A stretch of DNA of 64,000 bases from Polynucleobacter sp. JS-JIR-II-b4 (GTDB taxonomy: Bacteria; Pseudomonadota; Gammaproteobacteria; Burkholderiales; Burkholderiaceae): assembly GCF_018687815.1 (NCBI RefSeq), contig NZ_CP061306.1:1116001-1180000 (forward strand), in the 5' to 3' direction. A program made the position numbers and the translations under genes. This document shows, piece after piece, positions 36,597 to 47,251 of the stretch. A model generated the notes under the pieces. That model was not told the origin of the DNA. It worked only from the letters and a program-made list of their open reading frames with translations, and did no database searches. Numbering within the stretch: position 1 is the first letter of the stretch; every line of letters starts with the position of its first letter.

Positions 36597-38087
36597 ATGT
36601 CTTCAAAACCAGCTGCAGATAACCCAAAAACCCTATTTAGCGCCCAAGATATCGTTTTAGATAGCGCTTATCAAGGCATTGATGCTGCCGGTTGGAAATC
36701 CCTCTTTAAGCAGGCTAAAGATGCGCATTTAGAGCAGTTTATTGCCGACCTATTCGCTGGCAAGCCAGTGAACAACTCTGAAAATCGTCCTGCCCTGCAC
36801 TCTGCTCTGCGCAACCTTGACCAATCTCCCGTATTGGTAAATGGCAAAGATGTCATGCCAGACGTTGCTCAAGTTTGGCATCGTATTGAAGCCCTATGCA
36901 ATAAGTGGGTTGGCGTCACTGATGTCATTCACATTGGTATTGGTGGATCTGATTTTGGCCCGCGCCTCGCCATTGAAGCCTTAGCCCATGTTCCCGATAT
37001 TGAAAGTCGTGGCATGCGGATGCATTTCTTGGCGAATATCGATACCGCTGATTTAGCCCGCATATTGCAACGCGCTTTACCGCACAGCACCAAGGTCATT
37101 ATTGTCTCCAAGTCCTTCACAACGCTTGAGACGACCATGAATGCACAGGCTGTGGTGAGGTGGCTTAAAAATAATGGTCTTACCGATAGTCAAGTAAGTA
37201 AATCACTCTTTGCTGTAACAGCAAACGTTCCTGCCGCAGAAGCATTTGGCATTGACCAAGACCACATCTATCCTTTTTGGGACTGGGTCGGAGGCCGTTA
37301 CTCCGTATGGTCTGCCGTAGGTTTGCCAATTGCCCTGCAATATGGCTTTGATACCTTCAAGCAGCTCCTAGCTGGTGCTCAAGCAATGGATCAGCACTTT
37401 AAGTCTGCCCCTCTTGAGGAAAACATTCCGGTAATCATGGCGCTGAGCCTGCTTTATCAGCAAGAGAAACACAACATTAAATCTTATGCGGTTATTCCAT
37501 ATGCGGATGCATTGGATTGGTTTCCGAAGTGGTTGCAGCAACTTGATATGGAAAGTAATGGCAAGAGCGTCGATCGTGATGGCAAACCAGTCAAGTTCTC
37601 ATGCCCAGTAGTCTTTGGTAGCTCTGGTAGCAATGCACAGCATTCCTACTTCCAGTTACTACATCAAGGCACCGAAGTCATTCCGATTGATTTCATTGCC
37701 GTACGTGAACCGATGAGTCATTTGCCAGAGGCCAAAGAACATCACCGCATCCTGTTGTCTAACTGCTTAGCTCAATCTCAGGCGTTGGCTAATGGCAAGA
37801 AGACTAATAATCCAAATAACACTTACCCTGGTAAACGCCCTAGCAACCTGCTGATCTTGCCTAAGCTCAATGCCTTCTATTTAGGGGCGCTTTTAGCGCT
37901 GTATGAAAATCGCACTGCTGTACTCGGTTCTTTGTGGAACATCAATAGCTTTGATCAACCGGGTGTGGAGCTTGGTAAAGTCCTTGCCAAGCCAATCGAG
38001 GCTGCCTTAAATAATGGTGGCTCTGCTCAGGCGGATTCCGGCATTGATGAAGTAACGGCCGCCCGCATTAATTTATTTAATCAATAG
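36597..38087 (+). CDS. pgi: Glucose-6-phosphate isomerase
   Basis: Pgi interconverts glucose-6-phosphate and fructose-6-phosphate. The 496-residue protein has the family signatures DVIHIGIGGSDFGPRLAIEAL, VSKSFTTLETTMNAQA, DWVGGRYSVWSAVGLPIAL and the late EHHRILLSNCLAQ. It is shorter than the E. coli enzyme (549) but has both sugar-isomerase domains. The next gene, a phosphohexomutase, follows 44 bases downstream, so both feed sugar-nucleotide synthesis. Confidence 0.97.
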   Translation: MSSKPAADNPKTLFSAQDIVLDSAYQGIDAAGWKSLFKQAKDAHLEQFIADLFAGKPVNNSENRPALHSALRNLDQSPVLVNGKDVMPDVAQVWHRIEALCNKWVGVTDVIHIGIGGSDFGPRLAIEALAHVPDIESRGMRMHFLANIDTADLARILQRALPHSTKVIIVSKSFTTLETTMNAQAVVRWLKNNGLTDSQVSKSLFAVTANVPAAEAFGIDQDHIYPFWDWVGGRYSVWSAVGLPIALQYGFDTFKQLLAGAQAMDQHFKSAPLEENIPVIMALSLLYQQEKHNIKSYAVIPYADALDWFPKWLQQLDMESNGKSVDRDGKPVKFSCPVVFGSSGSNAQHSYFQLLHQGTEVIPIDFIAVREPMSHLPEAKEHHRILLSNCLAQSQALANGKKTNNPNNTYPGKRPSNLLILPKLNAFYLGALLALYENRTAVLGSLWNINSFDQPGVELGKVLAKPIEAALNNGGSAQADSGIDEVTAARINLFNQ

Positions 38088-38131
38088 TTTTTAATAGTTC
38101 TAGCCTCAGTCTAGACATCGAAAGAACGCTC

Positions 38132-39517
38132 ATGGAACTCTCTCCTTCAATTTTCAAAGCTTATGACATTCGGGGCATTATTGATGAAACCTTAGATCCA
38201 TCGATAGCCAAACTTATTGGTCAAGCGTTTGGAACGGGGATGCGTGAGCTAGGTGAAACCGAAATTGTGATTGGTCGCGATGGTCGCCTATCTGGCCCTA
38301 GCTTAATTGAGGCCTTGACTGAAGGATTGCTTTCTACCGGCATTAATGTCATTGATTTAGGAATGGTTGCAACACCAATGGTTTACTTTGGCGCCAATCA
38401 AACACTAAATGGCAAGAAACCAAAATCCGGAATCATGATTACCGGTAGCCATAACCCACCAAATTACAACGGATTCAAGATGGTTCTGGGTGGTGCCGCA
38501 ATTTATGGCGATCAAATTCAGGCATTGCGCAAACGCATTGAAGCTAAGCAATTTGCTATTGGTCAAGGTGCACGCAGCACATTTGATATTTTTCCAATGT
38601 ACCTAGAGCGCATTGTGAGCGACGTTAAGTTAGCTCGTCCCATGAAGATTGTTATCGATTGCGGTAATGGTGTTGGTGGCGCATTTGCTGGCAAACTCTT
38701 TAGAGCCCTAGGATGTGAAGTACAAGAGCTCTTTTGCGAAGTGGACGGTCATTTTCCAAACCACCATCCAGATCCAGCCCATGTTGAGAACCTGCAGGAC
38801 TTAATTAAGAACTTACAAACTACCGATAACGAATTGGGTCTTGCCTTTGATGGTGATGCAGACCGCTTAGGCGTGGTAACCAAAGACGGTCAAATCATCT
38901 TCCCAGATCGCCAAATGATGCTATTTGCCAAGGATGTACTTTCACGCAATCCTGGTGAGAAGATTATTTATGACGTGAAGTGCACACGCAACCTAGCCAC
39001 CTGGGTTAAGCAACATGGTGGTGAGCCACTCATGTGGAAAACGGGGCACTCCTTAGTTAAGGCCAAACTTAAAGAAACGGGGGCTCCTCTTGCAGGTGAA
39101 ATGAGCGGTCACATATTCTTCAAAGATCGTTGGTTTGGTTTTGATGATGGACTTTATACTGGTGCGCGTTTACTTGAGATCCTAAGCAAAGAGAAAGATC
39201 CAAACAAAACCCTCAATGATTTGCCGAATGCAATTTGCACCCCAGAGCTACAGCTTACCTGCATAGAAGGTGAACCGTTTACCATTCTTAAACAAATCAA
39301 AGCCAATGCCAAATTCCCAACATCTGAGTCCATTAATACTATTGATGGTGTACGGGTTGAATATGCCGATGGTTTTGGTTTAGCTAGACCCTCCAATACC
39401 ACCCCGGTTGTAGTCATGCGCTTTGAGGCTGATAGCGAAGATGCGATTAAACGCATTCAAGGCGAATTTAAGGCGGCCCTTTTAGCGGCTAAGCCTAGTG
39501 CAAATCTGCCATTTTAA
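38132..39517 (+). CDS. algC: Phosphomannomutase/phosphoglucomutase
   Basis: This 461-residue alpha-D-phosphohexomutase moves phosphate between C1 and C6 of glucose or mannose for polysaccharide and LPS precursors. The active-site Ser lies in MITGSHNPPNYNGFK, the metal loop is FDGDADRLGVV, the sugar loop is GEMSGHIFF, and the C-terminal phosphate-binding domain ends the protein. Start ILVK-like SPSIFKAYDIRGIID is typical. Whether glucose or mannose is preferred cannot be read from sequence, so the symbol is by family (manB is also used). Confidence 0.92.
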   Translation: MELSPSIFKAYDIRGIIDETLDPSIAKLIGQAFGTGMRELGETEIVIGRDGRLSGPSLIEALTEGLLSTGINVIDLGMVATPMVYFGANQTLNGKKPKSGIMITGSHNPPNYNGFKMVLGGAAIYGDQIQALRKRIEAKQFAIGQGARSTFDIFPMYLERIVSDVKLARPMKIVIDCGNGVGGAFAGKLFRALGCEVQELFCEVDGHFPNHHPDPAHVENLQDLIKNLQTTDNELGLAFDGDADRLGVVTKDGQIIFPDRQMMLFAKDVLSRNPGEKIIYDVKCTRNLATWVKQHGGEPLMWKTGHSLVKAKLKETGAPLAGEMSGHIFFKDRWFGFDDGLYTGARLLEILSKEKDPNKTLNDLPNAICTPELQLTCIEGEPFTILKQIKANAKFPTSESINTIDGVRVEYADGFGLARPSNTTPVVVMRFEADSEDAIKRIQGEFKAALLAAKPSANLPF

Positions 39518-39535
39518 TTAGCCTCAATACTCGAG

Positions 39536-39574
39536 AAAAAAATAACTTACTGCGCCACTTGGTGCAGTAAGTTA
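39536..39574 (-). terminator. Terminator of the giant surface-protein gene
   Basis: On the minus strand an 11-bp stem (TAACTTACTGC with GCAGTAAGTTA) is followed by TTTTTTT. The 5' arm contains the TAA stop codon of the large ORF, so coding sequence and terminator overlap. The convergent algC gene ends 19 bases further on. Confidence 0.85.
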
Positions 39575-42500
39575 CCTAGGTGATTGATCGCAGTTTGTTG
39601 TTGAATTGTTGCAATTCTGCTCTTTGGTGCTCTTATCTGCTGGTTTATCAGACTTGGATGCATTAGAACTGCCGGCCTCTGCTGATGCGCCGCTTGCTCT
39701 CTGGGCCGATTGCTCATCGCCTGAAGCATTTGTAACATCAGATGCTCCAGAAGTGGTATTCCGAAGAGCCTTTTCATCCTTTGCCACCTCAGTGAGTGAT
39801 CCAGCCTTATTGGATAGCTTCTCACCCACCTTATCGTCCTTGACTACTTCAGAGTAGCTTGCAGCACGAGTTGAGCCGCCCATAGCAACCTCTACAGTGC
39901 CAGCAGAGCCAGCTTTAGGAACCTCAAAGTTTGTATTGTTCATAATGCCTGAGAGAGCCTTGGCCACATCTGCAATACCCGAAGAAGCATTATTGCTAGC
40001 TTTTTTCGCAATGGCAGCTGGTGGAGCAACTGCTACTTTCTGCTCTGCTAATTGTGCCGCCGCCAGTTGATCTGCTGCCATCTGCGCTGATAACTGTGCC
40101 GCTGCCAGCTGATCTGCTGCCAACTGCGTTGCAATTTTCACAGCAGTCAAAGAGTTTGCAAATGCGACTGACGTCCATTTTCCTGCGGGCAATAAGGGGG
40201 ATGCTGTACTTCCATTAAAGAGTGCTGGCCCATTAAAGATCAATGTATCCAAACCATTGCCATTGGTGAGAGAGTACGTGCCATTAGTTGCCTTAAACAG
40301 ATCAAATGAAATTTTTGCGTTGACATCATCAACTGTAAATGTCATTACATTAGAAGGCGCATTTGGGTCCGCAGTGAGAGTTGCTGAGCGATAGTCTTGA
40401 TTAGAGAAGGTGTTGACCTCCCCCTTAAGATTAATGGCGCCGATGTAAACACTTGGATTTGTACTCTGCATAGTTAATAGGTTAATCGAATAGAGCGGCT
40501 TGATTTTTCCGATTGCAGCACTAAATGTAATCTCAGGTGCAGTAAATCCAGCATCTGCAGGTGCGAGTTGTGTAATTGCGGCTGTATATAGAGAGTGAGT
40601 ATTTAGAACTAAATCATCTACGGTACCAGTAAAGGTTATGCTCGGATCAATAGAGATAAATGTTCTGGCAAAAATTGGATTTAGAAGAATTGGCGCAGGC
40701 TTTAGCGGATCAATAGCAACGAATCGAGACAGATAATATTCATATAGAGCGCCTTTGACTCCATTGTCGCCAATACTTACCGCTCCATTATAAGTTTGAG
40801 TTGAGCGTGTTAAAGCATCAGCAAGCATGTAGATCTTTCCTGCATTGATAGTTAAATTATCGAGCGCAGAAGTTAATGGCAAACCAGAGACTGCAGTGGT
40901 GATAGTGGTTATACCGACGCTACCATTGATCGTAACAAGGCCCGTACCAGCATTAATAGTCAATGAAGCAGGTGTTGCAGCGGAGCTGATAATCATTCCA
41001 TTGAAGGTAATTGGACTATTTGTTGTGGTGATCGTAATTGTTCCTGGGACAATGACGTTACCCGTAGGATTCAGGCTTACGGTATTGTTAAAAAGCTGTG
41101 AGCCTATAGAACGAATATCACCTACAAGGGTGATGGCGCCATTTACAGTCAAATTATTCAGCGCCACTGTTAGATCCGCAGTCATACCAAGAGATCCACC
41201 AGCAGTATTTAACACACCACTACCTAGTGCAGAAGCGTTGCCCAAAATCAAGGTGGCTCCAGTTGCAAGTGTTGTATTACCTTGGTATGTATTGACGCCA
41301 GATAAGGTTTGTACGCCACCGTTAATAAGAACGCCCCCCGTTCCAGAAATAACGCCGCTAAAGGTATCTAGCGCATTAGTGAGGGTTAAATTTTTAGCGC
41401 CTAAGACGAGTCTACCGATATTAGCACCCGACAAACTGACAAGTGAAGCGCCAGATGTTGCAGAGATATCTAGCACAGCATTCAGAGATAGCTTGCTTGA
41501 ATTAGCAATGCTTCCAGCGCTTCCTAATATTAAAGATCCCGCAGAGACTATAGTTACACCAGAGTAAGTATTTGCGGAGGTCAATGTGAGGCTGCCAAGT
41601 CCTAGCTTGGTTAAAGAGCCTCCAACGCTATTTAAACTTGTAACAAAAGTAATGTTTTGACTATTTGTGTCGATCTTGTATTGCTGATTGGCGGTAGTGC
41701 TAAAACGCAATGAGTAATCGATAGTATTTTGAAGTGTGTACTGCAATGTGCCACCATTGAAGCTAATAATACCAACTGAGCCAATTGCACCTAACGATCC
41801 TAAAGAAAGCGTACCACCGTTAATAGTTGTTGTACCAGTGTAGGTATTAGCACCAGACAGAGTCTGAGTGCCTGTTGTTAATACGAGGTTGCCAGTGCCA
41901 GAGATGATGCCGCTAAAGGTATCAGCAGCATTGCTGATGGTGAGAGTCTTGGTACCCAATACGACTGAGCCGGCATTGCTACCCGCTAGGCTAATGATTG
42001 AAGCCCCGCTCGTTGTAGCGCTGATATTGAAGATGGCGTTATCAATGATGCTAGACGATGCTGCGATGGCGCCTGAACCACTTAAGGCCAAGGTACCACC
42101 GTTAATAGTTGTTGTACCAGTGTAGGTATTAGCACCAGACAGAGTCTGAGTACCAGTAGTTAATACGAGGTTGCCAGTGCCAGAGATCACGCCGCTGTAA
42201 GTGCCGGCTGCGTTACTAATGGTTAAGGTGTTGGCGCCTAAGATGGTATTGCCACTGCCAGTCAGAGCGGTAACGGTAGCACCACCGCCAGTAGAGTTGG
42301 TGATATCAAAAGTAGCATTATTGATCACACCACTAGAGCTGGCAATCGAACCTGAACCACTTAAGGCCAAGGTACCTGCTGAGATAGTGGTAGTACCAGT
42401 GTAAGTATTAGCGCCTGTGAGTACAACAGTACCAGCACCAGTCTTGGTAATGTTAAAGCCACCAGAGATCACACCTGATAAGGTGAGCGTATCACCAGCA

Positions 42501-45500
42501 TTAGTCAAGAAGATGCTGTCTGCAGTTAAGGTGATATTGCCTGCTAAGGAGCTGGTGACATCTTTGAGTGTTCCGCCATTGAGCGTAATGGCTTTAGCGC
42601 CGACTGTGACACCTTGTAGATCCAAGGTAGCGCCATTAGCAACCGTTACCGCCCCGCCACTCACGCTACCTAAGCCAGTGTTATTGGTGATGATTAAAGT
42701 ACCACCGTTAATAGTTGTTGTACCAGTGTAGGTATTAGCACCAGACAGAGTCTGAGTGCCTGTTGTTAATACGAGGCTGCCAGTGCCAGAGATGATGCCG
42801 CTAAAGGTATCAGCAGCATTGCTGATGGTTAGGGTGTTACCGCCCAAAGCCAAGGAGCCAGCACCAGTTAAGCTAGCTAAGGTAATTGCATTACCAGTAC
42901 CGCCTAGGTTATAGCTAGCACCTGATGCCACAGTGACAGCAGTACTGGTTGATAAGCTACCAGAGACCGTTAAAGTGCCGCCATTGATTGCAGTAGCACC
43001 AGTGTATGTATTGTTACCCGATAATGTGTAAGTGCCAGCGGAGATGGTCAAGCCGCCAGTACCGGAAATCACGCCACTAAAGGTACCTGCGGCATTAGCT
43101 AACGTTAAGGTATTTGCGTTTAGTGTGACATTACCAGCACCAGTTAAAGCAGCAATTGCATTACTTGCAGCTAAGTTATAAATAGCGCCATTGGCTACGG
43201 CTACGGTGGTGCTATTCGATAAGCTACCGGAGACAGTAAGCGTACCGCCATTGATATTGGTGTTACCAGTAGCGGTATTGGCGCCTGATAAAGTCAGAAC
43301 TCCGGTGTTAACTCCGGCATACCCAATAGCACCGTTGTAGTTCAGAGCAGCAGATCCACCAATGACGCCAGTGATGCTGCTGGAGGCGGATTTGGAGTTG
43401 ATGGAGAGAGTAGTTGCAACAACTGATCCGCCGATATTGACTGCGCCGTTACCAGTAGTAATCGTAACAGCGGTTGCTCCAACTCCACCGCCAGTCAAAA
43501 TAAAGGCAGAACCTTGATTGCTGCTCAATGTATATAGCTGCGCACTTGAGCTAGCATTTGTGAACGTGTTAATCACTGAACTACCAACGCCATCTTGGTA
43601 AACCGTGGTGGAAGCGCCAGCAGAAAGTAGTAAGGAAGTCGCCTGATCATTGAAGCCATTGGAATACAACAAGGCCCAGGTTGGACTAGACGAATTGCTT
43701 GAATTAGCAAATGTCACTACACCGGTATAGGTAAATGTTCCACCGCCTGCATTGTAGAAAGTCACGGATGGAGGTGTTGAGCTGCCACCAACAGCTCCTG
43801 CAATAGTGATTGCTCCGTTAGCTATTGTTCTAAGGTTGGTATCTTGATTTAAGGTGAGGTTCCCGCCGAAGGATTGAGCACCCGCCGTTGTGACGTTGCC
43901 GGTCAATGTTGTAGTTTGTGCTGTAGCTAGGGCGGCACCAGTAATAGTGAGTGAGCCCAATGCGGTTGAGCCGCCCACGTTATTAGCAAAAGTAACTGCG
44001 CCACTGCCGTTGGTAATAGTCAAACTCTCGGCACCAGTTGTTCCATCAACAGTGGAATTGAATATCACCGCAGCATTAGTATTAGCTCCGCCAGCATTTA
44101 AAGTGCTTAAGGCGGTGTTAGCGCCTAAGGTCAATGCTCCGTTATAAGTTTGGTTACCAGCAGTATTAATAGCTCCATTTAAGGCACTAGTTCCCGTGAC
44201 ATAGAGGTTCGATGTATTGGCACTATTAGTAATAGCTGCACCAGTAGCCATGCTTAGGCTTGAGCCCAAGGTGACGGTTCCGTTAAAGGCTAGATCAAGA
44301 GTTCCAGATGAACCAATACCAACCGCACCTGTACCTAGCGCATTGCCACTACCGGCACTAATTGTTCCGGCAGTAATCGTAGTACCGCCGGTATAGGTAT
44401 TGTTACCGGAGAGTGTTTGTGTGCCTGCTCCATTTTGGATCAAGGCAACAGTACCAGATCCATTTTGAATTACACCGCCATAATTGGTTGCAGCATTACC
44501 GCTACCTACAGTAATGATCTGTGTGCCAGCAACTGAAGTAGTAATTGTGCCGCTTGTGCCGGCCAATGAAGCTAAGCTTGGTGAATAGCCATTAAGATCT
44601 AAACTACCATTTATAGTAGCTGCAGAGCTTATACCTACAGCGCCTGCATTTCCTAGCTTCAGGCTTGAACCAGAATTAATCGTGGTAGCACCACTATAAG
44701 AATTAGCCGCGCCGAGGGTCAAGCTACCACCACTACCGCTAATCGTGATGGCACCAGTACCCGAAATTGGGGTCGAGAACGTCACAGCATTGGTATTAGT
44801 AAAGTTGATAGTGCCGTTATCGGTAATCGCAACAGCGGCAATTGGAGTAAGACCAGACATAGCATTGCTATAGGCAACGGTAGCGCCAACCGGAATAACG
44901 ATGGTTGCTACGTTACCCAAGGTTGGTGTAGCACCAGTGATATTGGTTATTCCTAGCGTGCTTGTAGTTGTCCAGTTTGAACCTATAGACCATAAACCCC
45001 CTGCACTACCGGTGTAAGTAACTGAAGAGAGCTGCCCAATGGTTACTGGTGCATTAGTAGCATTTAGAGTTGGCAACTGATAGTTGCTTGCAGTACCAAC
45101 ACAGCCGATACCAGAGCAATTACCCAAAGTGATAGCTGTGATGTATTTATTAGCAGTAACCACATTGATATCGCTAACGGTCGCAGAGCTATAAGTTAAT
45201 GTTTGGCCAGCGATGCCAGTATTAATAGTGACAGCACCTGCACCAAGAGTGTTGTTGCCGTCATAGGTTTTAGTGGCAGATAAAGATACTGTTAAAGCAT
45301 TAATAGTAGCCGGCGCATTAGTTGCATTTAAAGTTGGTAACTGGTAGTTGCTTGCTAAACCTACGCAACTTACACCGGTACAGTTGCCTAATGTAATAGC
45401 GCTAATATATTTATTAGCTGTTGCAACGTTAGAGTCGCTTGCAGTAGCTGAGCTATAAGTTAATGTTTGGCCTGCGATACCAGTATTAACAGTGACAGCA

Positions 45501-45981
45501 CCTGCACCAAGAGTGTTGTTGCCGTCATAGGTCTTCGTGGCAGATAAGGTCACTGTTGCAGCGTTAATAGTCAGGCCGTCATTCGCGCTAAAGCTAGAGC
45601 CTGGTAATACATAGTTACTTGCTGCTGTTGTGCCAGTACCACCAGTCAGGGCCAAGGTACCTAGGCTCACATACTTATTGGCAGTAGCGACGTTGGCATC
45701 ACTAGCTGCTGCAGTACCTAAAGTAAAGTCGATCACTGCCCCACCGACACCAGTAATACTAATTTGTGGTTTAGTCAGTGTGGTGGTGCCATCGTAGGTC
45801 TTGGTTGCAGCGACTGTAGCAGTAGCAGCGTTAATAGTCAGGCCGTCATTCGCGCTAAAGCTAGAGCCTGGTAATACATAGTTACTTGCTGCTGTTGTGC
45901 CAGTACCACCAGTCAGGGCCAAGGTACCTAGGCTCACATACTTATTGGCAGTAGCGACGTTGGCATCACTAGCTGCTGCAG
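39572..45981 (-). pseudogene. Giant repeat-built surface protein, 5' end lost at an IS element
   Basis: An open frame of over 2100 codons with no plausible native start: it remains open up to the IS boundary at 45982 and meets a stop in the IS end. The first in-frame start-like codon (GTG at 45937) lies inside a repeat. From the N-side: four YDG/MBG-type repeats of about 90 residues (KTYDG motifs, to about residue 300), then about 15 autotransporter-associated beta-strand repeats (LSGANTYTGTTTINGGTL type, to about residue 1700), a unique region, an Ala/Gln-rich heptad stretch (AADQLAAAQL) and a Ser/Lys-rich tail. There is no C-terminal beta-barrel, so it resembles a two-partner-secreted (TpsA) adhesin whose signal peptide and TPS domain are missing. 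Without these it is unlikely to be secreted. Intact length unknown. Confidence 0.8.
41814..42830 (-). repeat. Near-identical beta-strand repeat units within the surface-protein gene
   Basis: A block of about 130 bases that reads (plus strand) from ACCACCGTTAATAGTTGTTG through the TCTGAGTGCCTGTTGTTAAT segment recurs almost unchanged near 41814, 42095 and 42701. Each encodes one SGxISGTGxLVLTTGTQTLSGANTYTGTTTINGGTL-type unit (shown here only as key positions). More diverged copies occur through 41500-44700. Such identity at DNA level suggests recent duplication or gene conversion. Confidence 0.8.
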
Positions 45982-45982
45982 T
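45558..45982 (-). repeat. Exact 158-bp direct repeat at the broken end of the surface-protein gene
   Basis: The stretch 45558-45715 is repeated without a mismatch at 45825-45982, a period of 267 bases (89 codons, in frame). It encodes part of the YDG/MBG module (SDANVATANKYVSLGTLALT). The second copy stops exactly where the IS begins, so the IS junction falls inside a repeat unit. Confidence 0.85.
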
Positions 45983-46057
45983 GAACTGACCTGATTTTTA
46001 GTACCACTCCAGAAGAGAGGATTGTTGATAATCTCTCACCTTAAAGGAGTGCTAAAT

Positions 46058-46339
46058 ATGGCAAAAGGTCAACGTCTTAAACCCGAACAAATCGTCACCT
46101 TATTGCGTCAAATCGATGTTTTAACCACCAATGGCAAAACCTTAGCTCAAGCTTGTAAAGAAGTGGGAACGGTTGAGCAAAGCTACTATCGCTGGCGCAA
46201 GATCTATGGTGGTATGAAGGTCGATCAGGCAAAGAAGTACAAAGATCTGGAACTGGAAAATACCCGGCTTAAGAAGCTCGTAGCGGACTTATCACTACGA
46301 GAGGTGATGCTCAAGGAAGTCATTAAGGGAAACTTCTAA
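46058..46339 (+). CDS. IS3-family transposase OrfA
   Basis: 93 residues starting MAKGQRLKPEQIVTLLRQID at an ATG with AAAGGAG about 8 bases upstream. An N-terminal helix-turn-helix (transposase 8 type, LAQACKEVGTVEQSYYRWRKIYGG) is followed by a helical leucine-zipper-like end (YKDLELENTRLKKLVADLSL). It binds the IS ends. Its last codons contain GGGAAAC at 46327-46333, in the X XXY YYZ register for a -1 ribosomal frameshift into the orfB frame, four codons before the stop. Confidence 0.92.
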   Translation: MAKGQRLKPEQIVTLLRQIDVLTTNGKTLAQACKEVGTVEQSYYRWRKIYGGMKVDQAKKYKDLELENTRLKKLVADLSLREVMLKEVIKGNF

Positions 46340-46374
46340 GCCCTACTAGGCGTAAAAATGCAGCGCAGCTGCTC

Positions 46375-47199
46375 ATGGACCAGCATTCTATCTCTGAGCG
46401 GACTGCCTGCAGTTTAGTGGGGCTATCCAGAGCAGCTTATCGCTATATGCCACTGCCTAAAGATGACGAAGAGCCGCTGAGAGCCGAAGTCATCCGCATG
46501 GCTAGCACCTATGGCCGGTATGGCTATCGATTTATTGCTGGGATGATGCGTAATAGCGGCTGGGGACAAGCGACTACTGCAAAGGTCGCTCGCATCTGGC
46601 GGCAAGAAGGCCTAAAGATCCCACAAAAGCAAGCTCCTAGAGGCAGACTCTGGTTTAACGATGGCAGTTGCATGAGGCTAAGAGCTACTGCCCCCAATCA
46701 TGTTTGGAGTTACGATTTTGTCTTTATTAGAGATGCCTATGGGGGCAAGATCCGCATGCTCACGATGATTGATGAATACACCCGAAAGTGCCTAACGATC
46801 CACTGCGCTAGAAGGATTGGATCGGTCCAAGTGATTGAACAACTGGCAAACGCCATGATGATCCATGGTATCCCGCAATATATTCGATCGGACAATGGCC
46901 CAGAATTTATTGCTAAAGAGCTGCGGAGTTGGTTATCTGGTATTGGAGTGAAAACCGCTTACATTGAACCAGGGAGCCCTTGGGAGAATGGCTTTTGTGA
47001 AAGCTTTAACGGCACCTTCAGAGACAACCTTTTGGATGGGGAGATCTTTTACAACCTTAAAGAAGCCCAGATCATCGTGGGGGAGTGGGTCAAGCACTAC
47101 AACCATGTCAGGCCGCATAGTGCATTAGGTTACAGGCCACCAGCACCCCAAACCCAAGTACCCAAACTATTGCAGAATCAACCCATGTTGCTGCAATGA
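46375..47199 (+). CDS. IS3-family transposase OrfB (DDE integrase core)
   Basis: 274 residues from the ATG at 46375, though the frame is open back to 46327 and probably made mostly as an OrfAB fusion. Region HTH_21 (ISERTACSLVGLSRAAYRY) precedes an rve integrase core: first Asp in NHVWSYDFV, second in IRSDNGPEF, Glu in PWENGFCESFNG, then HYNHVRPHSALGYRPPAP near the C-terminus. All three catalytic acids are present, so the enzyme is likely functional. Confidence 0.93.
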   Translation: MDQHSISERTACSLVGLSRAAYRYMPLPKDDEEPLRAEVIRMASTYGRYGYRFIAGMMRNSGWGQATTAKVARIWRQEGLKIPQKQAPRGRLWFNDGSCMRLRATAPNHVWSYDFVFIRDAYGGKIRMLTMIDEYTRKCLTIHCARRIGSVQVIEQLANAMMIHGIPQYIRSDNGPEFIAKELRSWLSGIGVKTAYIEPGSPWENGFCESFNGTFRDNLLDGEIFYNLKEAQIIVGEWVKHYNHVRPHSALGYRPPAPQTQVPKLLQNQPMLLQ

Positions 47200-47251
47200 T
47201 TTACTATAGAAAAACTCTCTTTGGTAGTGGATCTAAATTGACAGCAGTTCA

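Larger units (their letters stand above)
45982..47251 (+). mobile_element. IS3-family insertion sequence, about 1270 bp
   Basis: The ends are imperfect inverted repeats: TGAACTG at 45982 and CAGTTCA ending at 47251. Similarity extends about 40 bases inward (TTTAG-CCACT-AGAGAG blocks). Inside are orfA (HTH plus leucine-zipper type) and orfB (DDE integrase) in the -1 frame, the IS3 layout. The element looks intact and possibly active. Bases flanking the ends (GCAG on the left, AAAA on the right) do not form a 3-4 bp target duplication. Confidence 0.9.

Noticed and set aside
40845..41567. A 240-codon plus-strand ORF antisense to the giant surface-protein gene, and similar ones at 41868-44147
   Set aside because: They are composed of V/P/A-rich repeats that mirror the repetitive coding strand. 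They have no independent start signals and follow from the base bias of the repeats.
39572..45981. Possibility that the large repeat ORF is a classical autotransporter or a CRISPR-like array
   Set aside because: Units are long coding repeats in one frame without spacers, and the C-terminus is Ser/Lys-rich with no beta-barrel, so neither applies.
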